The position numbers and the translations under genes are program-made. Shown in pieces: positions 1-6,686 of a DNA stretch of 11,327 bases (position 1 is the stretch's first letter; every line of letters begins with the position of its first letter). This stretch comes from Rhizobium sp. Q54. GTDB lineage: Bacteria; Pseudomonadota; Alphaproteobacteria; Rickettsiales; UBA1997. The stretch lies in NCBI GenBank assembly GCA_945865745.1, contig CAMBFP010000029.1, forward strand, positions 1 through 11,327, read 5' to 3'. Under the pieces are notes generated by a model that was not told the DNA's origin, did not search any database, and saw nothing but the letters and a program-made list of their open reading frames with translations.

Positions 1-2125
1 CTTCATTGTCGCGCACTGTGTTCTCAAATTTTTCGTAAAACATGCGGTCGATCTTCATGCCAGAATGTCCGACGGTTTCTTCTTTGATGCTTTCGATGAT
101 GTCTTCGCCGAGATAATTGTAATTTTTTCCTGATTTTTTTTCTAAGCCAGAATCTTCTTTTTCGTCTTTGATTTCAACATTCTCGCCCGTTGCTAATGGT
201 AGCTTCAGCACTTGATCGTAGTTAAATTTTTCTTCGAAATATTCGCAATTGGCGAAGAAGTCGAAAAGCTTGAAGGACGTCTTCATTGGCTCTTTGATGT
301 TTTCTTTAAGTTCTTCGTCAAAAAGATGTTCGCGAAAATCGTGCTTGCGGGTGCCACGACCCTTAATTTGAACGAAGTCGGTTGGTGAAAAAATTGGGCG
401 GAAGAGTCCGAGATTGAGAAGATCGGGGCAATCGTAACCTGTGGTCATCATGCCAACAGTTAGGCAAACGCGGGCTTTGCTGGTTTTGTAGGTTTCAATA
501 AAATTGGCAGAGCCAAGCAAGTTGTTGTTAGTAAAATTATTGGTGAGTTGTTGAGCACCGTCAATTTGCGAGGTTACTTGTGCGGCAAAGTCGGATTGAT
601 ATTTATTCGGAAACATTTTGTCGGCCATCAAATTCAAAATCTGCGTAAGTTTTGCCGCGTGATTTTGACTGACCGCAAAAATAATCGACTTGCCAATCTC
701 TCCGCTAATTGGATCGCGCAGAGCATTTTCCAAAAAAGTTTTGCAGAAAATTTGGTTGGTATTTTCCGAGAAAAAGCGCTTTTCGAATTGACGATGTTTG
801 TAAGTTTCGTTTTGGTTGTCTCCTTCCTCATCTTTAAATTCAATGACGAAACCTTGCTCCGACAAGAGCTTAGTGGTGATTTCACTTCTAGCATCAATCA
901 CGGTTGGATTGATGAGAAAACCTTCCTTTACGCCATCTAGCAGCGAGTAGCGGAAAGTTGGCTGACCATCTTCGCAACCAAAAGTTCGGTAGGTGTCGAG
1001 TAACATTCTGCGCTCAAATTCGCGCGGGTCTTTGTTGTTTTGATTGCTTTGGTCGAATTTTTTTCCGTCGACGAGTAGCGCGACAGAATTTTTGAGGTAG
1101 TCGCGAGGCGTTGCAGTAAGTCCAAGTTTGTAACCAACAAAATAATCAAAAACGGCGCGGGCATTGCCGCCAATTGAACGATGGGCTTCGTCAGAAATTA
1201 CCAAATCGAAATCGGTTGGACTAAAAAGGCGCTGGTATTTGTTGTTGAAAAGTAGCGACTGGACTGTGCTGACAACAATTTCGGCTCGCCTCCAATCGTC
1301 ACGATTTTCTTTGTAAATTACGGTTTTGTAGTCGTTGGCTAAAACCTTCTTGAATGCTTTTTCTGCTTGGGTTTCAAGCTCTAGGCGGTCAACCAAAAAT
1401 AACACGCGACGAGCATTTCCAGTGCGAAGAAAAAGTTTGATGATTGCGGCAGAAGTGAGCGTTTTTCCGGTGCCCGTTGCCATTTCGAGAAGGAAGCGAT
1501 CATTACCTTTTGCAACCGCTTGCTGAATGGCTTGAATAGATTTTTTTTGGTAAGGACGAAGGAAGCGAAGATTATTTTTTTCAACAAAATTAACGCGTTC
1601 ATTTTCATTTTTCCAAGCAGCTTCAGATGTGTAGTTAGGGCGTTGAGTTATGGCTACGTAGTCTTCAGAAACAATTTCATCTACAAGTCTCTGAGGATTT
1701 GGCGAAGTTTTTTTGTGATTGGCAATTGATGCTTGAGTTGGAAAAGAGGTAATAATGCTTGGATTGCCGCGCTCTAAATCCCAAAAATAATGTAGATTGC
1801 CGTTCGATAAAATTACGAAACGACAGTTCTGCGATTTGGCGTATTTGCGCGCCTGCTCTTTGCCAACAAGTGGATTTTTATCTTCAGATTTTGCTTCAAG
1901 CACAAGGAGCGGAAAGCCTTTTTCATCAAGTAAAAGAAAATCAACAAAGCCATTTCTAACTTTCTCAAAATTTTCTCCAAAATCATCAACTGCCTGCTTT
2001 GTTAGCATAATTTTGGGCTCGAGATAAATGTTGGCTGGACCATTTTCATCTGCAAAAAAACGCCAACCAGCTGATTCAAGAAGGCGATTAATTTTTATTC
2101 GTGAAGTTGCTTCTTTTTCGCTCAT
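1..2125 (-). CDS. hsdR: Type I restriction enzyme R subunit (HsdR), C-terminus cut off by window edge
   Basis: This is the motor and nuclease subunit of a type I restriction-modification complex: it translocates and cleaves DNA lacking the host methylation. I translated 708 uninterrupted codons by hand. An N-terminal PD-(D/E)xK nuclease is visible (VDFLL at 61-65, LEAKSED at 76-82, then QARKYA at 91-96). The SF2 helicase core follows: Walker A ATGTGKT (216-222), DEAH box SDEAHRS (311-317), LTATPRD (336-342), TTGYDCPD (561-568) and QIKGRGTRK (586-594). Order and size resemble the EcoEI-like family of about 800 residues, so roughly 100 C-terminal residues should lie off the left edge. hsdM and hsdS are not in view and may lie further left. 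The start is the first ATG after an in-frame stop at 2195-2197. It has no clear ribosome binding site; a GATAAT-like -10 lies at 2159-2164 (minus), without a good -35. The family call is firm; the subfamily is inferred. Confidence 0.93.
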   Translation of the reverse strand, partial: MSEKEATSRIKINRLLESAGWRFFADENGPANIYLEPKIMLTKQAVDDFGENFEKVRNGFVDFLLLDEKGFPLLVLEAKSEDKNPLVGKEQARKYAKSQNCRFVILSNGNLHYFWDLERGNPSIITSFPTQASIANHKKTSPNPQRLVDEIVSEDYVAITQRPNYTSEAAWKNENERVNFVEKNNLRFLRPYQKKSIQAIQQAVAKGNDRFLLEMATGTGKTLTSAAIIKLFLRTGNARRVLFLVDRLELETQAEKAFKKVLANDYKTVIYKENRDDWRRAEIVVSTVQSLLFNNKYQRLFSPTDFDLVISDEAHRSIGGNARAVFDYFVGYKLGLTATPRDYLKNSVALLVDGKKFDQSNQNNKDPREFERRMLLDTYRTFGCEDGQPTFRYSLLDGVKEGFLINPTVIDARSEITTKLLSEQGFVIEFKDEEGDNQNETYKHRQFEKRFFSENTNQIFCKTFLENALRDPISGEIGKSIIFAVSQNHAAKLTQILNLMADKMFPNKYQSDFAAQVTSQIDGAQQLTNNFTNNNLLGSANFIETYKTSKARVCLTVGMMTTGYDCPDLLNLGLFRPIFSPTDFVQIKGRGTRKHDFREHLFDEELKENIKEPMKTSFKLFDFFANCEYFEEKFNYDQVLKLPLATGENVEIKDEKEDSGLEKKSGKNYNYLGEDIIESIKEETVGHSGMKIDRMFYEKFENTVRDNE

Positions 2126-2194
2126 TGGCTTAAGAAATTTTTGATTTACGACGATAACATTATCTAAATGTGCTAGCGCGAGAAGGTGCAGAGT

Positions 2195-2611
2195 CTACTT
2201 AAACAAGTAGCCAAAAAAGTGCGTAATGCACAAAAGATCGATTGCCATCACCATAAAAACCGGATCCCAGGTGGTTAAAGATTCTTGGGCTAATAATTTG
2301 CGCAGAGCTTTTTTTCCAAACTGGGCGCGCCGCTCTTCTTTCAGCTTCTTTTTTTCTTCTGGGCTAAGTTTTGGTTTCTTCGGAGCGCATTTCTTAATGG
2401 CGTAAATGTGCCAAGAAAAATAAAGCACCATCAACAAAGAGAGAAAGATGTCGATGAAGCGAAAATTGACTATTCTGATCAATTTATTGGTGATTAAAAA
2501 AGCGACTAAATATCCGATCACGCCCCACCACCAAATCATATGCGAAACGGTTTCTTCGCCCTTAGTGGCTTTCTTAAAAGATGAATTAATTTTGCTGAAA
2601 ATTTCTTTCAT
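2195..2611 (-). CDS. Conserved-looking three-helix membrane protein, unknown function
   Basis: A 138-residue protein I cannot assign to a characterised family. Three hydrophobic segments are visible, at about 25-44 (starting MIWWWGVIGYLVAF), 52-71 and 115-136. Between the second and third lies a very basic, lysine-rich stretch at 73-106, including SPEEKKKLKEERR, probably an exposed cytoplasmic helix. The ORF starts 9 bases after nuoC on the same strand, so it is probably co-transcribed with nuoBC. That placement suggests, but does not show, a role near the inner-membrane respiratory chain. No Shine-Dalgarno sequence precedes the ATG. The stop TAG is in the same frame as the hsdR start 69 bases downstream. 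Its length, single long frame, operon position and membrane topology support a real gene; the function is unknown. Confidence 0.75.
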   Translation of the reverse strand: MKEIFSKINSSFKKATKGEETVSHMIWWWGVIGYLVAFLITNKLIRIVNFRFIDIFLSLLMVLYFSWHIYAIKKCAPKKPKLSPEEKKKLKEERRAQFGKKALRKLLAQESLTTWDPVFMVMAIDLLCITHFFGYLFK

Positions 2612-2620
2612 TGCGGATGG

Positions 2621-3214
2621 TTATTTTTTGTAACTCAAATCTGCTTTTGGACCTTCCCAAGGCGTCTCAAAATCGAAATTACGAAATTCCTGCATAAGTT
2701 TCACTGGCTCGTAAATAACCTTCTTTTGTTGCTCGTCGTAACGAACTTCTTTGTAGCCGGTAAGTGGAAAATCTTTACGCAGGGGATGACCTTCAAAGCC
2801 GTAATCAGTAAGGATGCGACGCAGATCTGGATGATTCATAAATTCAATTCCGTACATGTCGAAAGCCTCGCGCTCGAACCAATTTGCCGTGCTAAAAACT
2901 TCACACACAGTCGCAACTTTTTCGCCTTCATTCAATGCAACTTTAACAGTTAGGCGATTGTTCAATTTGTAGCTGAGTAAATTGTAAATCACTTCGAAAC
3001 GCGGAGATCTAATTCCAAGCAAATCTGCGCCAAAAACATCGAGCAAAGTTTTGAAGGAAAGGTCTTTGTCGTCGCGCAAAAATTTTAGGAAATTTACGAT
3101 CTCTTTAGCCTCGACGTAAATGATTAGATTGTCGTAAGCGATTGGCTCTGCAACGGTCGCACCAGCAAAATTATTTTTAATGTAGTTAGCTTGTGCTTTT
3201 AAATTTTGTTTCAT
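2621..3214 (-). CDS. nuoC: NADH-quinone oxidoreductase subunit C (30 kDa subunit)
   Basis: A hydrophilic subunit of the peripheral arm of complex I, packed next to the NuoB/NuoD quinone-reduction site on the cytoplasmic side. The 197-residue protein carries the family signature in its second half: ANWFEREAFDMYGI, then HPDLRRILTDYGFEGHPLRKDFP, then a C-terminal RNFDFETPWEG. The frame stays open upstream to 3328, but that extension overlaps nuoB and looks non-coding. I chose the ATG at 3214 because AGG at 3219-3221 sits 4 bases upstream, the protein then has normal length, and it begins one base after the nuoB stop. It is a stand-alone NuoC, not fused to NuoD as in E. coli. nuoD does not follow; a membrane protein of unknown function does. 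Identity is confident. Confidence 0.96.
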   Translation of the reverse strand: MKQNLKAQANYIKNNFAGATVAEPIAYDNLIIYVEAKEIVNFLKFLRDDKDLSFKTLLDVFGADLLGIRSPRFEVIYNLLSYKLNNRLTVKVALNEGEKVATVCEVFSTANWFEREAFDMYGIEFMNHPDLRRILTDYGFEGHPLRKDFPLTGYKEVRYDEQQKKVIYEPVKLMQEFRNFDFETPWEGPKADLSYKK

Positions 3215-3215
3215 T

Positions 3216-3740
3216 TTACCTGCTAAATTTCCCGGTTCTTTTGATTTTTCTTTGAAGCAACAAAACTCCGTAAAGCAATGCCTCAGCTGTTGGAGGGCAG
3301 CCAGGAACGTAAACATCCACCGGCACAATTCTGTCGCAACCTCTCACAACTGAGTAAGAGTAATGGTAGTAGCCGCCGCCATTGGCGCAGCTTCCCATTG
3401 AAATTACGTAACGTGGTTCGGCCATTTGGTCGTAAACTTTACGCAGCGCTGGCGCCATTTTATTGGTGAGCGTTCCCGCCACAATCATCACGTCTGATTG
3501 GCGCGGAGACGGGCGAAAAATTAATCCAAAACGGTCGAGATCGTAACGACTTGCCGCCGATTGCATCATTTCAACCGCGCAGCAAGCGAGGCCGAAAGTC
3601 ATTGGCCAAAGTGAGCCGGTACGCGCCCAATTAACGAGCTCGTCAAGCTTTGCCGTAACGAAACCGCGATTGTTAACGTCGTCAGCAACTTGGTTGAGAA
3701 TAGAGTCTTGATTTAAAGGACTGAGATTTGAGTTGGTCAT
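3216..3740 (-). CDS. nuoB: NADH-quinone oxidoreductase subunit B (N2 iron-sulfur subunit)
   Basis: The PSST-type subunit of complex I, which holds iron-sulfur cluster N2, the last electron carrier before quinone. The 174-residue product is full length. Its four expected cluster ligands are visible: the adjacent pair C53-C54 in GLACCAVEMM, C118 in SMGSCANGGG and C148 in VPGCPPTAE. The RSPRQSD-type segment appears as FRPSPRQSDVMIVAGTLT (75-92), typical of alphaproteobacterial and mitochondrial NuoB. The gene ends one base before nuoC and is probably translationally coupled to it: the nuoC ribosome binding site lies in the last nuoB codons. nuoA, normally directly upstream, is 445 bases away behind a hairpin, and nuoB has its own promoter candidate at 3770-3799. 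No strong Shine-Dalgarno precedes the nuoB ATG. Confidence 0.97.
   Translation of the reverse strand: MTNSNLSPLNQDSILNQVADDVNNRGFVTAKLDELVNWARTGSLWPMTFGLACCAVEMMQSAASRYDLDRFGLIFRPSPRQSDVMIVAGTLTNKMAPALRKVYDQMAEPRYVISMGSCANGGGYYHYSYSVVRGCDRIVPVDVYVPGCPPTAEALLYGVLLLQRKIKRTGKFSR
3219..3224 (-). promoter_or_regulatory. nuoC ribosome binding site inside the nuoB end
   Basis: On the minus strand AGCAGG covers the last two nuoB codons and is followed by TAAA and the nuoC ATG. AGG is 4 bases from the start codon. This decides the nuoC start at 3214 over the longer open frame, and implies that ribosomes finishing nuoB re-initiate on nuoC. Confidence 0.6.
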
Positions 3741-3769
3741 TTGAATTTGCTTGGAAATTTGAGACGCAC

Positions 3770-3799
3770 TTTCTACCCGCCAGCCAGCTCTAATGTCAA
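3770..3799 (-). promoter_or_regulatory. Candidate sigma70-type promoter for nuoBC
   Basis: On the minus strand a perfect -35 TTGACA (3799-3794) is followed by an 18-base spacer and TAGAAA (3775-3770), which matches four of six bases of the -10 consensus. The predicted start near 3763 gives a leader of about 22 bases before the nuoB ATG at 3740. Position and -35 quality fit an independent promoter for nuoB after its separation from nuoA. Confidence 0.5.
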
Positions 3800-3835
3800 C
3801 ATCCTGAGGAAGGTTTTAAGACGAAGGAATTAGCC

Positions 3836-3869
3836 AAAAAATTGAATTTTGAGCACAGTGCTCAAAATT
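3836..3869 (-). terminator. Candidate intrinsic terminator downstream of nuoA (or dyad operator)
   Basis: A 12-base perfect inverted repeat, AATTTTGAGCAC / GTGCTCAAAATT (3845-3856 and 3858-3869), is centred on one base. As RNA it folds as a 10-bp stem with a 5-base loop. On the minus strand it is followed by CAATTTTTT, a U-run at 3841-3836, as expected for Rho-independent termination of the nuoA transcript. The stem has only four G-C pairs, so it would be modest. Because the dyad is almost perfect, an operator for a dimeric regulator is an alternative. Confidence 0.5.
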
Positions 3870-4185
3870 ACATTTTGCCCTCTGAAATCAAGGATTCATG
3901 AAATAAAAATCGCTCTAAATAGTTACAAAAAACCCCTCACTCAACTGTAAAAAATTATTTCAAAAATCGAGCAGAGAATTACGAAAAGTATAAATCCCAA
4001 GAGGGTTGAAATGCGCTGGCAGATCAGAAAAATTCTCAACTAAAATTTGTTGCAAAATGACCCAGTGTTAAACTCTTACTCAACCGAGAGCGGTTCAACT
4101 TTAGTAAAATCTAAACGCGACCCTGCGCGCTCTAGAGAAAAAAAGGGAAGTTGCTGCAGCTAAAAACTAAGAAACAAAGTTAAAT

Positions 4186-4557
4186 CTATCTCCACTCAAG
4201 CGCTCCACGCTTCCATTCGTAAACGAAGCCGGCGGTTAATACGGTTAAAAAAACCATCATTGACCAAAAACCAAAGACGCCGATTTTGCCCAGAGATACG
4301 GCCCAAGGAAAAAGGAAAGCCACTTCGAGATCAAAAATAATGAAGAGAATTGCAACGAGATAAAACTGAACTTCGAACTCATTGCGCACTGGCCCTTCGC
4401 CTTCAAAACCGCATTCGTAAGGAGAATTTTTCTCGGGATCTGGGCGTAATTTATTGAGCAAAAACGGAATCAGCAGCACGGCACAAGAAAGGCCGATTGC
4501 GACGATTAAAAATAATAAAATCGGAAAATATTGTGACGAAACTAAGTCGGAACTCAT
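4186..4557 (-). CDS. nuoA: NADH-quinone oxidoreductase subunit A
   Basis: A small membrane subunit of complex I (ND3 homologue) at the junction of the membrane and peripheral arms. The 123-residue product has three hydrophobic helices, at about 10-35, 64-86 and 92-113. The conserved first loop carries SPYECGFE (45-52) with C49, the cysteine that in mitochondrial ND3 lies near the quinone site. The second helix carries FDLEVAFLFPWA (75-86) with the conserved D76 and E78. The C-terminus YEWKRGALEW is typical. AAGAG lies a few bases before the ATG, and a TATAAT at 4577-4572 gives a very short leader of about 8 bases. It is divergent from dapA and separated from nuoB by an unusual 445-base gap with a probable terminator. 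Identity is confident. Confidence 0.96.
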   Translation of the reverse strand: MSSDLVSSQYFPILLFLIVAIGLSCAVLLIPFLLNKLRPDPEKNSPYECGFEGEGPVRNEFEVQFYLVAILFIIFDLEVAFLFPWAVSLGKIGVFGFWSMMVFLTVLTAGFVYEWKRGALEWR

Positions 4558-4571
4558 TGGCTCTTGATTGA

Positions 4572-4579
4572 ATTATAAT
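4572..4579. promoter_or_regulatory. Overlapping divergent -10 elements between nuoA and dapA
   Basis: The palindrome ATTATAAT gives a perfect TATAAT on both strands: 4574-4579 on plus toward dapA and 4577-4572 on minus toward nuoA. Neither has a good -35 at 16-18 bases; on minus the nearest is TTGCCT (4603-4598), 20 bases away. Predicted leaders are about 34 bases for dapA and about 8 for nuoA. In an AT-rich 62-base spacer one such match could be chance, so confidence is low. Confidence 0.35.
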
Positions 4580-4619
4580 GGGAGGGAAATTGTACTGAGG
4601 CAAAATCAATTTAAAAAAA

Positions 4620-5501
4620 ATGAAATCAACAACCGAGACTTACACCGCGATTGTCACGCCTTTCAAAAAAAATAAGATCGACGAAAAATCTTTGGAACAA
4701 ATTGTTAAATTCCAAATCGAAAATGGAATTGATGGCATTGTTCCTTGCGGCTCAACTGGCGAATCTCCAACGCTAACTCACGAGGAACATAATTCTGTAA
4801 TTGAGAACTGCGTAAAATTCGCGCGTGGAAAAATTCAAGTAATGGCCGGCACCGGATCTAACTCGACGGAAGAAGCGGTGATGATGACAAAGCACGCAAA
4901 AAAAATTGGCGCTGATTCATGCTTAATCGTTGCGCCTTACTACAATAAACCAATTCCTGAAGGCGTATTTCAACATTTCAAAGCGCTAGATAAAATTGGC
5001 ATTCCGCTTTACATCTACAATGTTCCTGGCCGTGCGGTGATTAATATTTCTGACGAAAATTTAGCACGAATTTCTGAATTAAAAAATGTCGTCGGCATTA
5101 AAGACGCGACCGGAGATCTCGCTCGCGTCGCCTCTTTACGCCTCTTAATCAAGAAAAAATTTTCTTACCTTTCTGGTGAAGATGCGACAGTTGTGGGCTT
5201 CAATGCAATGGGTGGAAATGGCGTAATTTCGGTTACTGCCAACATCGCGCCAAAAATGGTTTCTGACCTACAAAAAGCGACAATGCGTGGTGATTACAAA
5301 ACTGCACTTGCTCTTCAAGATAAACTAACCGCACTGCATGCCGCGATGTTTTGCGAGACCAACCCAATTCCAATAAAATACGCGGCAAGTCTAATTGGAT
5401 TGTGCAGTGCAGAAGTTCGTCTTCCACTAACTGCACCTTCAATCGCGGCGCAAACAAGAATAAAAAACGAGATGAAAAAACTCGGACTGATTAAAAAATA
5501 A
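4620..5501 (+). CDS. dapA: 4-hydroxy-tetrahydrodipicolinate synthase
   Basis: Condenses pyruvate with aspartate semialdehyde, the first committed step of the diaminopimelate/lysine branch that also feeds peptidoglycan. The 293-residue length is normal for this Class I aldolase (TIM barrel) family. The Schiff-base lysine is K161 in VGIKDATGD. Y133 in YIYNVPGR and T46 in CGSTGES fit the catalytic triad, R138 fits the substrate carboxylate contact, and APYYNKP (105-111) is the dimer-interface tyrosine loop. CGSTGE, rather than CGTTGE, is also seen in N-acetylneuraminate lyases. The rest, including the C-terminal NPIPIKYA and VRLPLTAPS, is DapA-like, so I favour dapA. Only a distant GAGG (4597-4600) precedes the ATG. 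hflK begins 11 bases after the stop, so the genes are likely co-transcribed. Confidence 0.95.
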   Translation: MKSTTETYTAIVTPFKKNKIDEKSLEQIVKFQIENGIDGIVPCGSTGESPTLTHEEHNSVIENCVKFARGKIQVMAGTGSNSTEEAVMMTKHAKKIGADSCLIVAPYYNKPIPEGVFQHFKALDKIGIPLYIYNVPGRAVINISDENLARISELKNVVGIKDATGDLARVASLRLLIKKKFSYLSGEDATVVGFNAMGGNGVISVTANIAPKMVSDLQKATMRGDYKTALALQDKLTALHAAMFCETNPIPIKYAASLIGLCSAEVRLPLTAPSIAAQTRIKNEMKKLGLIKK

Positions 5502-5512
5502 AATTAACAAAC

Positions 5513-6685
5513 ATGCTAAAACTTCTGATGAACTCCGGCCCTTGGGGCCCATGGAGTGGTGCCGGTAATCAAAAACCTAACAACTCTAAACCTAATGGTT
5601 CTGAAAATAATTCTGGCGGAAATTCTGGCGGAGAAAAAAAATCTCCTCCACCAAGAGATCCAAGAGGAAATCCACAAGATGATTTTGAAGATTTTTTCAA
5701 AAAAAGTTTCGAGCGCATAAAAAATTTTTTCGACTCAGCGCAAAATGGTAAATCACCAAAATCCCTAGTTGGACTTGTTATTCTTGGCATCTCATTTCTT
5801 TGGCTCTCACTTGGTCTTTACCAAGTTGATACTGATGAAAATGCTGTTCTGCTCTACTTCGGTAAATTTTACAAAGTTGCAACACCTGGGCTAAATTATC
5901 ACATTCCTTACCCTTTCGGCCAAGTGATTAAGAAAAGCGTTACCTCGGTTAACACTGAAGAATTCGGCTTTTCTTCGAGCAAAAAAAAATCAGATAATCG
6001 CGATTTTAACGCCGAAAGTTTAATGCTCACCGGCGATGAAAATATCGTCGACATTGAATTCCAAGTGCAGTGGCAAATTTCCGACATCAAGGATTTCACC
6101 TTCAATATCGTCGAACCAAATCAAAGTATTCGTAAATCTACTGAAAGCGCGATGCGCGAAATCATTGCTCGCACACCAATTGCTAGCGCGCTCTCAGACG
6201 GTAAAAGTAAAATCGAGCAGGAGACAAAAATTCTGCTCCAAGAAATTCTTGACGCTTACGGCGCGGGAATTCGCGTGGTTTTAGTTCAGCTGCGTCGTGT
6301 TGATCCGCCTGCACAAGTAATTGATGCTTTCCGCGATGTTCAAACTGCCAAAGCCGACAAGGAAAAAGAAATCAACCAAGCGCAATCTTACGCTAACGAC
6401 ATCATTCCGCGCGCACGTGGCGAATCTGCTCAAGCCAAAGAACAAGCGGAGGCTTATGAAAAAGAAGTAGTCGCTAACGCTCAGGGTGAAGCGGGAAGAT
6501 TTAACGCCGTCTACAATCAATATTCGAAGGCCAAACAGGTGACTAAAAAACGCATCTATCTTGAAACAATGGAAAAAATCTACCGTGATATGGACAAGGT
6601 TTTCATCGACAAGAGCGCTTCTAAATCTGGTGTTGTGCCTTACTTCCCGCTAAACGAAATCAAGCAACAACCAAAAAAGGAGTAA
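5513..6685 (+). CDS. hflK: HflK, FtsH-protease modulator of the SPFH/band 7 family
   Basis: HflK forms with HflC a large inner-membrane assembly that surrounds FtsH and limits its access to membrane substrates. The 390-residue protein has a Gly/Asn/Pro-rich cytoplasmic N-terminus (GPWGPWSG at 10-17, then low complexity to about 56). One transmembrane helix follows at about 84-104, then the SPFH domain (GLYQVDTDENAVLLYFGKF; TPGLNYHIPYPF at 124-135; DPPAQVIDAFRDVQTAKADK at 264-283). A charged helical region with ANDIIPRARGESAQ continues to about 360, and the tail is lysine-rich. An ATG at residue 6 (5528) is equally plausible and puts MNSGPWGPW first, as in relatives; neither start has a ribosome binding site. 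hflC, nearly always next, is missing here and pyrB follows. The long SPFH helix and N-terminal glycines make HflK a better call than HflC. Confidence 0.93.
   Translation: MLKLLMNSGPWGPWSGAGNQKPNNSKPNGSENNSGGNSGGEKKSPPPRDPRGNPQDDFEDFFKKSFERIKNFFDSAQNGKSPKSLVGLVILGISFLWLSLGLYQVDTDENAVLLYFGKFYKVATPGLNYHIPYPFGQVIKKSVTSVNTEEFGFSSSKKKSDNRDFNAESLMLTGDENIVDIEFQVQWQISDIKDFTFNIVEPNQSIRKSTESAMREIIARTPIASALSDGKSKIEQETKILLQEILDAYGAGIRVVLVQLRRVDPPAQVIDAFRDVQTAKADKEKEINQAQSYANDIIPRARGESAQAKEQAEAYEKEVVANAQGEAGRFNAVYNQYSKAKQVTKKRIYLETMEKIYRDMDKVFIDKSASKSGVVPYFPLNEIKQQPKKE
6678..6682 (+). promoter_or_regulatory. Strong pyrB ribosome binding site overlapping the hflK stop
   Basis: AGGAG lies in the final hflK codons (AAG GAG TAA) and is 4 bases before a GTG start at 6687. 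It is the clearest Shine-Dalgarno sequence in the window. It supports the GTG start of pyrB and translational coupling of pyrB to hflK. Confidence 0.75.
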
Positions 6686-6686
6686 C

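Larger units (their letters stand above)
3741..4185 (-). other. 445-base non-coding gap between nuoA and nuoB
   Basis: I find no credible ORF on either strand: stops are frequent in all frames and the short ATG-initiated frames on the plus strand are about ten codons or fewer. From the nuoA side (high coordinates) it holds a small inverted repeat AACCG-AGAG-CGGTT at 4082-4095, the near-perfect dyad with T-run at 3836-3869, and the nuoB promoter candidate at 3770-3799. The stretch at about 3794-3833 contains ATCCTGAGGAAGG and GACGAAGGA. To my memory these resemble dispersed intergenic repeats in some proteobacterial genomes; this is a weak, unverified resemblance. Confidence 0.6.

Noticed and set aside
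548..940. 130-codon plus-strand open frame
   Set aside because: It lies antisense to hsdR, whose frame is continuous and carries diagnostic helicase motifs. The translation has no recognisable motif and looks like a shadow frame.
937..2027. Several further 60-80-codon frames on both strands within hsdR
   Set aside because: All overlap the verified HsdR reading frame in other phases and show no domain or ribosome binding site.
3215..3328. Longer nuoC starting at 3328
   Set aside because: The extra 38 residues overlap nuoB and do not look like NuoC. The ATG at 3214 has a ribosome binding site and gives normal length.
4620..5501. N-acetylneuraminate lyase instead of DapA, because of the CGSTGE motif
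   Set aside because: The remaining motifs, APYYNKP and the C-terminal NPIPIKYA, fit DapA, and no sialic acid genes are nearby.
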